Positions 1-14,526 of a stretch of DNA of 64,000 bases are shown in pieces. The notes under the pieces were generated by a model, which saw only the letters and a program-made list of their open reading frames with translations, ran no database searches and was not told the origin of the DNA. The stretch's first letter is position 1. Every line of letters starts with the position of its first letter. The translations under genes were made by a program, and so were the position numbers. The stretch is from Phaseolus vulgaris (Eukaryota > Streptophyta > Magnoliopsida > Fabales > Fabaceae): positions 7,045,665-7,109,664 of the forward strand of contig NC_023758.2 in NCBI RefSeq assembly GCF_000499845.2, written 5' to 3'.

Positions 1-1359
1 TTTCATACAATCTAAGGTTTTATTAACCTAGGAAACTATAGAAAGTGAAATGTGTTCTGTATAATAATAGTTTAAAAGTATCTTAACTATGGAAAACAAG
101 CGTATTACTTAGCTAAATGCTTGCAACTTGTTCTTTTCGCTATTAACTGAATGAATACACTTATGATATCTTTTTAAAAACCAATTTCATGTGTTAAAAT
201 TGTGTTTGATATGTTTAATATTTCTTTTACAATCTTAGTGTATGAATTGGTTGAAACACTTATGAATATATTCGAAAAACCAATTTCACGTGTTAAAATT
301 GTGTTTTCATATATTTTTTACAATCTAAGGTCTATTAATTGATTCAACACTTATGATACTTTGAAAAACCATTTCATGTGTTCAAATTGTATTTTGATAT
401 GTTTAATACTTCTTCTACAATCAAAGGTCTATTCATTGATTGAAACATTTATGATATCTTTGAAAAACAATTTCATGTGTTAAAATTGTGTTTCGATATG
501 TTTAATACTTCTTTCATTTACAATCTAAGGTTTTATAACCTAGGAAACTATAAGAAAGTGAATGTTCTGTATAATAATAGTTTAAAAGCATCTTAACTAT
601 GGAAAACAAGCGTATTACTTAGCTAAATGTTTGCAACTTGTTCTTTTCGCTATTAACTGAATAAAAACACTTATGATATCTTTGAAAACCATTTCATGTG
701 TTCAAATTGTATTTTGATATGTTTAATACTTCTTTTACAATCTAAGGTCTATTCATTTATTGAAACACTTATGATATCTTTGAAAAACAATTTCATGTGT
801 TAAAATTGTGTTTTGATATGTTTAATACTTCTTTCATTTACAATCTAAGGTTTTATAACCTAGGAAACTATAAGAAAGTGAATGTTCTGTATAATAATAG
901 TTTAAAAGCATCTTAACTATGGAAAACAAGCGTATTACTTAGCTAAATGTTTGCAACTTGTTCTTTTCGCTATTAACTGAATGAATACACTTATGATATC
1001 TTTTAAACCAATTTCATGTGTTAAAATTGTGTTTTGATATGTTTAATATTTCTTTTACAATCTTAGTGTATGAATTGATTGAAACACTTATGAATATATT
1101 CGAAAAACAATTTCATGTGTTAAAATTGTGTTTTCATATATTTTTTACAATCTAAGGTCTATCAATTGATTCAAACACTTATGGTACCTTTTAAAAACCA
1201 TTTCATGTGTTCAAATTGTATTTTGATATGTTTAATACTTCTTTTACAATCTAAGGTCTTTTCATTTATTGAAACACTTATGATATCTTTGAAAAACAAT
1301 TTCATGTGTTAAAACTGTGTTTTGATATGTTTAATACTTCTTTCATTTACAATCTAAGG

Positions 1360-4300
1360 TTTTATAACCTAGGAAACTATAAGAAAGTGAATGTTCTGTA
1401 TAATAATAGTTTAAAAGCATCTTAACTATGGAAAACAAGCGTATTACTTGGCTAAATGTTTGCAACTTGTTCTTTTCGCTATTAACTGAATAAAAACACT
1501 TATGATATCTTTGAAAACCAATTTCATGTGTTCAAATTGTATTTTGATATGTTTAATACTTCTTTTACAATCTAAGGTCTATTCATTTATTGAAACACTT
1601 ATGATATCTTTGAAAAACAATTTCATGTGTTAAAATTGTGTTTTGATATGTTTAATACTTCTTTCATTTACAATCTAAGGTTTTATAACCTAGGAAACTA
1701 TAAGAAAGTGAATGTTCTGTATAATAATAGTTTAAAAGTATCTTAACTATGGAAAACAAGCGTATTACTTAGCTAAATGCTTGCAACTTGTTCTTTTCGC
1801 TATTAACTGAATGAATACACTTATGATATCTTTTAAAACCAATTTCATGTGTTAAAATTGTGTTTTGATATGTTTAATATTTCTTTTACAATCTTAGTGT
1901 ATGAATTGGTTGAAACACTTATGAATATATTCGAAAAACAATTTCACGTGTTAAAATTGTGTTTTCATATATTTTTTACAATCTAAGGTCTATTAATTGA
2001 TTCAAACACTTATGATACCTTTGAAAAACCATTTCATGTGTTCAAATTGTATTTTGATATGTTTAATACTTCTTTTACAATCTAAGGTCTATTCATTGAT
2101 TGAAACACATATGATATCTTTGAAAAACAATTTCATGTGTTAAAATTGTGTTTTGATATGTTTAATACTTCTTTCATTTACAATCTAAGGTTTTATAACC
2201 TAGGAAACTATAAGAAAGTGAATGTTCTGTATAATAATAGTTTAAAAGTATCTTAACTATGGAAAACAAGCGTATTACTTAGCTAAATGCTTGCAACTTG
2301 TTCTTTTCGCTATTAACTGAATGAATACACTTATGATATCTTTTAAAACCAATTTCATGTGTTAAATTGTGTTTTGATATGTTTAATATTTCTTTTACAA
2401 TCTTAGTGTATGAATTGGTTGAAACACTTATGAATATATTCGAAAAACAATTTCACGTGTTAAAATTGTGTTTTCATATATTTTTTACAATCTAAGGTCT
2501 ATTAATTGATTCAAACACTTATGATACCTTTGAAAAACCATTTCATGTGTTCAAATTGTATTTTGATATGTTTAATACTTCTTCTACAATCAAAGGTCTA
2601 TTCATTGATTGAAACATTTATGATATCTTTGAAAAACAATTTCATGTGTTAAATTGTGTTTCGATATGTTTAATACTTCTTTCATTTACAATCTAAGGTT
2701 TTATAACCTAGGAAACTATAAGAAAGTGAATGTTCTGTATAATAATAGTTTAAAAGCATCTTAACTATGGAAAACAAGCGTATTACTTAGCTAAATGTTT
2801 GCAACTTGTTCTTTTCGCTATTAACTGAATAAAAACACTTATGATATCTTTGAAAACCAATTTCATGTGTTCAAATTGTATTTTGATATGTTTAATACTT
2901 CTTTTACAATCTAAGGTCTATTCATTTATTGAAACACTTATGATATCTTTGAAAAACAATTTCATGTGTTAAAATTGTGTTTTGATATGTTTAATACTTC
3001 TTTCATTTACAATCTAAGGTTTTATAACCTAGGAAACTATAAGAAAGTGAATGTTTTGTATAATAATAGTTTAAAAGTATCTTAACTATGGAAAACAAGC
3101 GTATTACTTAGCTAAATGTTTGCAACTTGTTCTTTTCGCTATTAACTGAATAAAAACACTTATGATATCTTTGAAAACCAATTTCATGTGTTCAAATTGT
3201 ATTTTGATATGTTTAATACTTCTTTTACAATCTAAGGTCTATTCATTTATTGAAACACTTATGATATCTTTGAAAAACAATTTCATGTGTTAAAATTGTG
3301 TTTTGATATGTTTAATACTTCTTTCATTTACAATCTAAGGTTTTATAACCTAGGAAACTATAAGAAAGTGAATGTTCTGTATAATAATAGTTTAAAAGCA
3401 TCTTAACTATGGAAAACAAGCGTATTACTTGGCTAAATGTTTGCAACTTGTTCTTTTCGCTATTAACTGAATAAAAACACTTATGATATCTTTGAAAACC
3501 AATTTCATGTGTTCAAATTGTATTTTGATATGTTTAATACTTCTTTTACAATCTAAGGTCTATTCATTTATTGAAACACTTATGATATCTTTGAAAAACA
3601 ATTTCATGTGTTAAAATTGTGTTTTGATATGTTTAATACTTCTTTCATTTACAATCTAAGGTTTTATAACCTAGGAAACTATAAGAAAGTGAATGTTCTG
3701 TATAATAATAGTTTAAAAGTATCTTAACTATGGAAAACAAGCGTATTACTTAGCTAAATGCTTGCAACTTGTTCTTTTCGCTATTAACTGAATGAATACA
3801 CTTATGATATCTTTTAAAACCAATTTCATGTGTTAAAATTGTGTTTTGATATGTTTAATATTTCTTTTACAATCTTAGTGTATGAATTGGTTGAAACACT
3901 TATGAATATATTCGAAAAACAATTTCACGTGTTAAAATTGTGTTTTCATATATTTTTTACAATCTAAGGTCTATTAATTGATTCAAACACTTATGATACC
4001 TTTGAAAAACCATTTCATGTGTTCAAATTGTATTTTGATATGTTTAATACTTCTTTTACAATCTAAGGTCTATTCATTGATTGAAACACATATGATATCT
4101 TTGAAAAACAATTTCATGTGTTAAAATTGTGTTTTGATATGTTTAATACTTCTTTCATTTACAATCTAAGGTTTTATAACCTAGGAAACTATAAGAAAGT
4201 GAATGTTCTGTATAATAATAGTTTAAAAGTATCTTAACTATGGAAAACAAGCGTATTACTTAGCTAAATGCTTGCAACTTGTTCTTTTCGCTATTAACTG

Positions 4301-7300
4301 AATGAATACACTTATGATATCTTTTAAAACCAATTTCATGTGTTAAAATTGTGTTTTGATATGTTTAATATTTCTTTTACAATCTTAGTGTATGAATTGG
4401 TTGAAACACTTATGAATATATTCGAAAAACAATTTCACGTGTTAAAATTGTGTTTTCATATATTTTTTACAATCTAAGGTCTATTAATTGATTCAAACAC
4501 TTATGATACCTTTGAAAAACCATTTCATGTGTTCAAATTGTATTTTGATATGTTTAATACTTCTTCTACAATCAAAGGTCTATTCATTGATTGAAACATT
4601 TATGATATCTTTGAAAAACAATTTCATGTGTTAAAATTGTGTTTCGATATGTTTAATACTTCTTTCATTTACAATCTAAGGTTTTATAACCTAGGAAACT
4701 ATAAGAAAGTGAATGTTCTGTATAATAATAGTTTAAAAGCATCTTAACTATGGAAAACAAGCGTATTACTTAGCTAAATGTTTGCAACTTGTTCTTTTCG
4801 CTATTAACTGAATAAAAACACTTATGATATCTTTGAAAACCAATTTCATGTGTTCAAATTGTATTTTGATATGTTTAATACTTCTTTTACAATCTAAGGT
4901 CTATTCATTTATTGAAACACTTATGATATCTTTGAAAAACAATTTCATGTGTTAAAATTGTGTTTTGATATGTTTAATACTTCTTTCATTTACAATCTAA
5001 GGTTTTATAACCTAGGAAACTATAAGAAAGTGAATGTTCTGTATAATAATAGTTTAAAAGATCTTAACTATGGAAAACAAGCGTATTACTTAGCTAAATG
5101 TTTGCAACTTGTTCTTTTCGCTATTAACTGAATGAATACACTTATGATATCTTTTAAAACCAATTTCATGTGTTAAAATTGTGTTTTGATATGTTTAATA
5201 TTTCTTTTACAATCTTAGTGTATGAATTGATTGAAACACTTATGAATATATTCGAAAAACAATTTCATGTGTTAAAATTGTGTTTTCATATATTTTTTAC
5301 AATCTAAGGTCTATCAATTGATTCAAACACTTATGGTACCTTTTAAAAACCATTTCATGTGTTCAAATTGTATTTTGATATGTTTAATACTTCTTTTACA
5401 ATCTAAGGTCTTTTCATTTATTGAAACACTTATGATATCTTTGAAAAACAATTTCATGTGTTAAAACTGTGTTTTGATATGTTTAATACTTCTTTCATTT
5501 ACAATCTAAGGTTTTATAACCTAGGAAACTATAAGAAAGTGAATGTTCTGTATAATAATAGTTTAAAAGCATCTTAACTATGGAAAACAAGCGTATTACT
5601 TGGCTAAATGTTTGCAACTTGTTCTTTTCGCTATTAACTGAATAAAAACACTTATGATATCTTTGAAAACCAATTTCATGTGTTCAAATTGTATTTTGAT
5701 ATGTTTAATACTTCTTTTACAATCTAAGGTCTATTCATTTATTGAAACACTTATGATATCTTTGAAAAACAATTTCATGTGTTAAAATTGTGTTTTGATA
5801 TGTTTAATACTTCTTTCATTTACAATCTAAGGTTTTATAACCTAGGAAACTATAAGAAAGTGAATGTTCTGTATAATAATAGTTTAAAAGTATCTTAACT
5901 ATGGAAAACAAGCGTATTACTTAGCTAAATGCTTGCAACTTGTTCTTTTCGCTATTAACTGAATGAATACACTTATGATATCTTTTAAAACCAATTTCAT
6001 GTGTTAAAATTGTGTTTTGATATGTTTAATATTTCTTTTACAATCTTAGTGTATGAATTGGTTGAAACACTTATGAATATATTCGAAAAACAATTTCACG
6101 TGTTAAAATTGTGTTTTCATATATTTTTTACAATCTAAGGTCTATTAATTGATTCAAACACTTATGATACCTTTGAAAAACCATTTCATGTGTTCAAATT
6201 GTATTTTGATATGTTTAATACTTCTTTTACAATCTAAGGTCTATTCATTGATTGAAACACATATGATATCTTTGAAAAACAATTTCATGTGTTAAAATTG
6301 TGTTTTGATATGTTTAATACTTCTTTCATTTACAATCTAAGGTTTTATAACCTAGGAAACTATAAGAAAGTGAATGTTCTGTATAATAATAGTTTAAAAG
6401 TATCTTAACTATGGAAAACAAGCGTATTACTTAGCTAAATGCTTGCAACTTGTTCTTTTCGCTATTAACTGAATGAATACACTTATGATATCTTTTAAAA
6501 CCAATTTCATGTGTTAAAATTGTGTTTTGATATGTTTAATATTTCTTTTACAATCTTAGTGTATGAATTGGTTGAAACACTTATGAATATATTCGAAAAA
6601 CAATTTCACGTGTTAAAATTGTGTTTTCATATATTTTTTACAATCTAAGGTCTATTAATTGATTCAAACACTTATGATACCTTTGAAAAACCATTTCATG
6701 TGTTCAAATTGTATTTTGATATGTTTAATACTTCTTCTACAATCAAAGGTCTATTCATTGATTGAAACATTTATGATATCTTTGAAAAACAATTTCATGT
6801 GTTAAAATTGTGTTTCGATATGTTTAATACTTCTTTCATTTACAATCTAAGGTTTTATAACCTAGGAAACTATAAGAAAGTGAATGTTCTGTATAATAAT
6901 AGTTTAAAAGCATCTTAACTATGGAAAACAAGCGTATTACTTAGCTAAATGTTTGCAACTTGTTCTTTTCGCTATTAACTGAATAAAAACACTTATGATA
7001 TCTTTGAAAACCAATTTCATGTGTTCAAATTGTATTTTGATATGTTTAATACTTCTTTTACAATCTAAGGTCTATTCATTTATTGAAACACTTATGATAT
7101 CTTTGAAAAACAATTTCATGTGTTAAAATTGTGTTTTGATATGTTTAATACTTCTTTCATTTACAATCTAAGGTTTTATAACCTAGGAAACTATAAGAAA
7201 GTGAATGTTCTGTATAATAATAGTTTAAAAGCATCTTAACTATGGAAAACAAGCGTATTACTTAGCTAAATGTTTGCAACTTGTTCTTTTCGCTATTAAC

Positions 7301-7682
7301 TGAATGAATACACTTATGATATCTTTTAAAACCAATTTCATGTGTTAAAATTGTGTTTTGATATGTTTAATATTTCTTTTACAATCTTAGTGTATGAATT
7401 GATTGAAACACTTATGAATATATTCGAAAAACAATTTCATGTGTTAAAATTGTGTTTTCATATATTTTTTACAATCTAAGGTCTATCAATTGATTCAAAC
7501 ACTTATGGTACCTTTTAAAAACCATTTCATGTGTTCAAATTGTATTTTGATATGTTTAATACTTCTTTTACAATCTAAGGTCTTTCATTTATTGAAACAC
7601 TTATGATATCTTTGAAAAACAATTTCATGTGTTAAAACTGTGTTTTGATATGTTTAATACTTCTTTCATTTACAATCTAAGG
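1360..7682 (+). repeat. 2171-bp super-repeats in left part of the satellite
   Basis: Linker starts (TTTTATAACC) lie at 1360, 1681, 2191, 2699, 3020, 3341, 3662, 4172, 4682, 5003, 5512, 5833, 6343, 6853, 7174 and 7683. The spacing series 321, 510, 510, 321, 509 therefore repeats exactly at 3341-5511 and 5512-7682, giving a 2171-bp unit. The preceding block, 1360-3340, has the same order but a 321-bp HOR where the others have 509, so it is 1981 bp. Copies share private variants, such as GGTACC in the fourth subunit and TTACTTGGCTAAATG in one linker, and are almost identical by eye. This is the most homogeneous part of the array and implies recent amplification of a five-HOR block. Confidence 0.9.
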
Positions 7683-10600
7683 TTTTATAACCTAGGAAAC
7701 TATAAGAAAGTGAATGTTCTGTATAATAATAGTTTAAAAGCATCTTAACTATGGAAAACAAGCGTATTACTTGGCTAAATGTTTGCAACTTGTTCTTTTC
7801 GCTATTAACTGAATAAAAACACTTATGATATCTTTGAAAACCAATTTCATGTGTTCAAATTGTATTTTGATATGTTTAATACTTCTTTTACAATCTAAGG
7901 TCTATTCATTTATTGAAACACTTATGATATCTTTGAAAAACAATTTCATGTGTTAAAATTGTGTTTTGATATGTTTAATACTTCTTTCATTTACAATCTA
8001 AGGTTTTATAACCTAGGAAACTATAAGAAAGTGAATGTTTTGTATAATAATAGTTTAAAAGTATCTTAACTATGGAAAACAAGCGTATTACTTTGCTAAA
8101 TGTTTGCAACTTGTTCTTTTCGCTATTAACTGAATGAATACACTTATGATATCTTTTAAAACCAATTTCATGTGTTAAAATTGTGTTTTGATATGTTTAA
8201 TATTTCTTTTACAATCTTAGTGTTTGAATTGATTGAAACACTTATGAATATATTCGAAAAACAATTTCACGTGTTAAAATTGTGTTTTCATATATTTTTT
8301 ACAATCTAAGGTCTATCAATTGATTCAAACACTTATGGTACCTTTTAAAAACCAATTCATGTGTTCAAATTGTATTTTGATATGTTTAATACTTCTTTTA
8401 CAATCTAAGGTCTATTCATTTATTGAAACACTTATGATATCTTTGAAAAACAATTTCATGTGGTAAAATTGTGTTTTGATATGTTTAATACTTCTTTCAT
8501 TTACAATCTAAGGTTTTATAACCTAGGAAACTATAAGAAAGTGAATGTTCTGTATAATAATAGTTTAAAAGCATCTTAACTATGGAAAACAAGCGTATTA
8601 CTTGGCTAAATGTTTGCAACTTGTTCTTTTCGCTATTAACTGAATAAAAACACTTATGATATCTTTGAAAACCAATTTCATGTGTTCAAATTGTATTTTG
8701 ATATGTTTAATACTTCTTTTACAATCTAAGGTCTATTCATTTATTGAAACACTTATGATATCTTTGAAAAACAATTTCATGTGTTAAAATTGTGTTTTGA
8801 TATGTTTAATACTTCTTTCATTTACAATCTAAGGTTTTATAACCTAGGAAACTATAAGAAAGTGAATGTTTTGTATAATAATAGTTTAAAAGTATCTTAA
8901 CTATGGAAAACAAGCGTATTACTTAGCTAAATGTTTGCAACTTGTTCTTTTTGCTATTAACTGAATGAATACACTTACGATATCTTTTAAAACCAATTTC
9001 ATGTGTTAAAATTGTGTTTTGATATGTTTAATATTTCTTTTACAATCTTAGTGTATGAATTGATTGAAACACTTATGAATATATTCGAAAAACAATTTCA
9101 CGTGTTAAAATTGTGTTTTCATATATTTTTTACAATCTAAGGTCTATCAATTGATTCAAACACTTATGGTACCTTTTAAAAACCATTTCATGTGTTCAAA
9201 TTGTATTTTGATATGTTTAATACTTCTTTTACAATCTAAGGTCTATTCATTTATTGAAACACTTATGATATCTTTGAAAAACAATTTCATGTGTTAAAAC
9301 TGTGTTTTGATATGTTTAATACTTCTTTCATTTACAATCTAAGGTTTTATAACCTAGGAAACTATAAGAAAGTGAATGTTCTGTATAATAATAGTTTAAA
9401 AGTATCTTAACTATGGAAAACAAGCGTATTACTTGGCTAAATGTTTGCAACTTGTTCTTTTCGCTATTAACTGAATGAAAACACTTATGATATCTTTGAA
9501 AACCAATTTCATGTGTTAAAATTGTGTTTTGATATGTTTAATATTTCCTTTACAATCTTAGTGTATGAATTGATTGAAACACTTATGAATATATTCGAAA
9601 AACAATTTCACGTGTTAAAATTGTGTTTTCATATATTTTTTACAATCTAAGGTCTATTAATTGATTCAAACACTTATGATACCTTTGAAAAACCATTTCA
9701 TGTGTTCAAATTGTATTTTGATATGTTTAATACTTCTTTCATTTACAATCTAAGGTCTATTCATTGATTGAAACACTTATGATATCTTTGAAAAACAATT
9801 TCATGTGTTAAAATTGTGTTTTGATATGTTTAATACTTCTTTCATTTACAATCTAAGGTTTTATAACCTAGGAAACTATAAGAAAGTGAATGTTCTGTAT
9901 AATAATAGTTTAAAAGTATCTTAACTATGGAAAACAAGCGTATTACTTGGCTAAATGTTTGCAACTTGTTCTTTTCGCTATTAACTGAATGAAAACACTT
10001 ATGATATCTTTGAAAACCAATTTCATGTGTTAAAATTGTGTTTTGATATGTTTAATATTTCTTTTACAATCTTAGTGTATGAATTGATTGAAACACTTAT
10101 GAATATATTCGAAAAACAATTTCACGTGTTAAAATTGTGTTTTCATATATTTTTTACAATCTAAGGTCTATTAATTGATTCAAACACTTATGATACCTTT
10201 GAAAAACCATTTCATGTTTTCAAATTGTATTTTGATATGTTTAATACTTCTTTCATTTACAATCTAAGGTCTATTCATTGATTGAAACACTTATGATATC
10301 TTTGAAAAACAATTTCATGTGTTAAAATTGTGTTTTGATATGTTTAATACTTCTTTCATTTACAATCTAAGGTTTTATAACCTAGGAAACTATAAGAAAG
10401 TGAATGTTCTGTATAATAATAGTTTAAAAGTATCTTAACTATGGAAAACAAGCGTATTACTTAGCTAAATGTTTGCAACTTGTTCTTTTCGCTATTAACT
10501 GAATGAATACACTTATGATATCTTTTAAAACCAATTTCATGTGTTAAAATTGTGTTTTGATATGTTTAATATTTCTTTTACAATCTTAGTGTATGAATTG

Positions 10601-13521
10601 ATTGAAACACTTATGAATATATTCGAAAAACAATTTCACGTGTTAAAATTGTGTTTTCATATATTTTTTACAATCTAAGGTCTATCAATTGATTCAAACA
10701 CTTATGGTACCTTTTAAAAACCATTTCATGTGTTCAAATTGTATTTTGATATGTTTAATACTTCTTTTACAATCTAAGGTCTATTCATTTATTGAAACAC
10801 TTATGATATCTTTGAAAAACAATTTCATGTGTTAAAATTGTGTTTTGATATGTTTCATATTTCTTTTAAAATATTAGTGTATGAATTGATTGACACACTT
10901 ATGAATATATTCGAAAAACAATTTCTGGTGTTAAAATTGTGTTTTCATATATTTTTTACAATCTAAGGTCTATTAATTGATTCAAACACTTATGATACCT
11001 TTGAAAAACAATTTCATATGTTCAAATTGTATTTTGATATGTTTAATACTTCTTTTACAATCTAAGGTCTATTCATTGATTGAAACACTTATGATATCTT
11101 TGAAAAACAATTTCATGTGTTAAAATTGTGTTTTGATATGTTTAATACTTCTTTCATTTACAATCTAAGGTTTTATAATCTAGGAAACTATAAGAAAGTG
11201 AATGTTTTGTATAATAATATTTTAAAAGTATCTTAACTATGGAAAATAAGCGTGTTACTTAGCTAAATGTTTGCAACTTGTTCTTTTCGCTATTTGATGA
11301 TTGAAAACACTTATGATATCTTGGAAAACCAATATCATGTGTTAAAATTGTGTTTTGATATGTTTAATATTTCTTTTACAATCTTAGTCTATTAATTGAT
11401 TGAAAGACTAATGAATATCTTCGAAAAACAATTTCACGTGTTAAAATTGTGTTTTCATATATTTTTTACAATCTAAGGTCTATTAATTGATTCAAACACT
11501 TATGACACATTTGAAAAACCATTTCATGTTTTCAAATTGTATTTTGATATGTTTAATACTTCTTTTACAATCTAAGGTCTATTCATTGATTGAAACACTT
11601 ATGATATCTTGGAAAAACAATTTCATCTGTTAAAATTGTGTTTTGATATGTTTAATACTTCTTTCATTTACAATCTAAGGTTTTATAACCTAGGAAACTA
11701 TAAGAAAGTGAATGTTCTGTATAATAATAGATTAAAAGTATCTTAACTATGGAAAACAAGCGTATTACTTAGCTAAATGTTTGCAACTTGTCTTTTCGCT
11801 ATTAACTGAATGAAAACACTTATGATATCTTTGAAAACCAATTTCATGTGTTAAAATTGTGTTTTGATATGTTTAATATTTCTTTTACAATCTTAGCCTA
11901 TTAATTGATTGAATCACTTATGAATATCTTCGAAAAACAATTTCACGTGTTAAAATTGTGTTTTCATTTATTTTTTACAATCTAAGGTCTATTAATTGAT
12001 TCAAACACTTATGATACCTTTGAAAAACCATTTCATGTGTTCAAATTGTATTTTGATATGTTTAATACTTCTTTTACAATCTAATGTCTATTCATTCATT
12101 GAAAAACTTGTGATATCTTTGAAAAACAATTTCATGTGTTAAAATTGTGTTTTGATATGTTTAATACTTCTTTCATTTACAATCTAAGGTTTTATAACCT
12201 AGGAAACTATAAGAAAGTGAATGTTCTGTATAATAATAGTTTAAAAGTATCGAAACTATGGAAAACAAGCGTATTACTTAGCTAAATGTTTGCAACTTGT
12301 TCTTTTCGCTATTAACTGAATAAAAATACTTATGATATCTTTGAAAACCAATTTCATGTGTTAAAATTGTATTTTGATATGTTTAATACTTCTTTTACAA
12401 TCTAAGGTCTATTCATTGATTGAAACACTTATGATATCTTTGAAAAACAATTTCATGTGTTAAAATTGTGTTTTGATATGTTTAATACTTCTTTCATTTA
12501 CAATCTAAGGTTTTATAATCTAGGAAACTATAAGAAAGTGAATGTTTTGTATAATAATATTTTAAAAGTATCTTAACTATGGAAAATAAGCGTGTTACTT
12601 AGCTAAATGTTTGCAACTTGTTCTTTTCGCTATTTGATGATTGAAAACACTTATGATATCTTTGAAAACCAATATCATGTGTTAAAATTGTGTTTTGATA
12701 TGTTTAATACTTCTTTTACAATCTAAGAAAGTGAATGTTCTGTATAATAATAGTTTAAAAGTATCTTAACTATTGAAAACAAGGGTGTTACTTAGCTAAA
12801 TGTTTGCAACTTGTTCTTTTCGCTATTTACTGATTGAAAATACTTATGATATCTTTGAAAACCAATTTCATGTGTTAAAATTGTGTTTTAATATGTTTAA
12901 TATTTCTTTTACAATCTTAGTCTAGTAATTGATTGAAACACTTATGAATATCTTCGAAAAACAATTTCACGTGTTAAAATTGTGATTTCATATATTTTTT
13001 ACAATCTAAGGTTTTATAACCTAGGAAACTATAAGAAAGTGAATGTTCTGTATAATAATAGTTTAAAAGTATCTTAACTATTTAAAACAAGCGTATTACT
13101 TAGCTAAATGTTTGCAACTTATTCTTTTCGCTATTTACTGATTGAAAACACTTATGATATCTTTGAAAACCAATTTCATGTGTTAAAATTGTGTTTTGAT
13201 ATGTTGAATATTTCTTTTACAATCTAAGTCTATTAATTGATTGAAACACTTATTAATATCTTCGAAAAAGAATTTCACGTGTTAAAATTGTGTTTTCATT
13301 TATTTTTTACAATCTAAGGTCTATTAATTGATTCAAACACTTATGATACCTTTGAAAAACCATTTCATGTGTTAAAATTGTATTTTGATATGTTTAATAG
13401 TTCTTTTACAATCTAAGGTCTATTCATTGATTGAAACACTTATGATATCTTTGAAAAACAATTTCATGTGTTAAAATTGTGTTTTGATATGTTTAATACT
13501 TCTTTCATTTACAATCTAAAG

Positions 13522-14526
13522 TTTTATAACCTAGGAAACTATAAGAAAGTGAATGTTCTATATAATAATAGTTTAAAAGTATCTTAACTATTGAATATAC
13601 TTATGATATCTTTGAAAACCAATTTCATGTGTTAAAATTGTGTTTTGATATATTTCATATTTCTTTTACAATCTTAGTGTATGAATTGATTGAAACACTT
13701 ATGAATATATTCGAAAAACAATTTCACGTGTTAAAATTGTGTTTTCATATATTTTTTACAATCTAAGGTCTATTAATTGATTCAAACACTTATGATAGCT
13801 TTGAAAACCAATTTAATGTGTTTTGGTATGTTTCATATTTCTTTTACAATCTTAGTGTATGAATTTATTGAAACACTGATGAATATATTCGAAAAACAAT
13901 TTCACGTGTTAAAATTGTGTTTTGATATATTTTTTACAATCTAAGGTCTATTAATTGTTTCAAACACTTATGATAGCTTTGAAAACCAATTTCATGTGTT
14001 AAAATTGTGTTTTGATATGTTTCATATTTCTTTTACAATCTTAGTGTATCAATTGATTGAAAGACTAATGAATATCTTCGAAAAACAATTTCACGTGTTA
14101 AAATTGTGTTTTCATATATTTTTTACAATCTAAGGTCTATTAATTGTTTCAAACACTTATGATAGCTTTGAAAACCAATTTCATGTGTTAAAATTGTGTT
14201 TTGATATGTTTCATATTTCTTTTACAATCTTAGTGTATGAATTGATTGAAACACTTATGAATATATTCGAAAAACAATTTCACGTGTTAAAATTGTGTTT
14301 TCATATATTTTTTACAATCTAAGGTCTATTAATTGATTCAAACACTTATGATACCATTGAAAAACCATTTCATGTGTTAAAATTGTATTTTGATATGTTT
14401 AATACTTCTTTTACAATCTAACGTCTATTCATTGATTGAAACACTTATGATATCTTTGAAAAACAATTTCATGTGTTAAAATTGTGTTTTGATATGTTTA
14501 ATACTTCTTTCATTTACAATCTAAGG
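13522..14526 (+). repeat. Expanded 1005-bp HOR with four A+B dimers
   Basis: Between linkers at 13522 and 14527 there are four successive A+B dimers followed by the terminal B subunit; a 510-bp HOR carries one dimer and a 699-bp HOR two. The expected length is 321 + 4 x 189 = 1077 bp. Two visible deletions account for the difference to 1005: about 61 bp missing from the linker (GTATCTTAACTAT joined directly to TGAATATAC near 13580) and about 11 bp missing from a B subunit near 13820 (AATGTGTTTTGGTATG). The dimers are nearly identical to each other and carry variants (AATTGTTTCAAAC, GATAGCTTTGAAAACC) that reappear in the 699-bp units at 24.9-26.7 kb. Confidence 0.85.
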
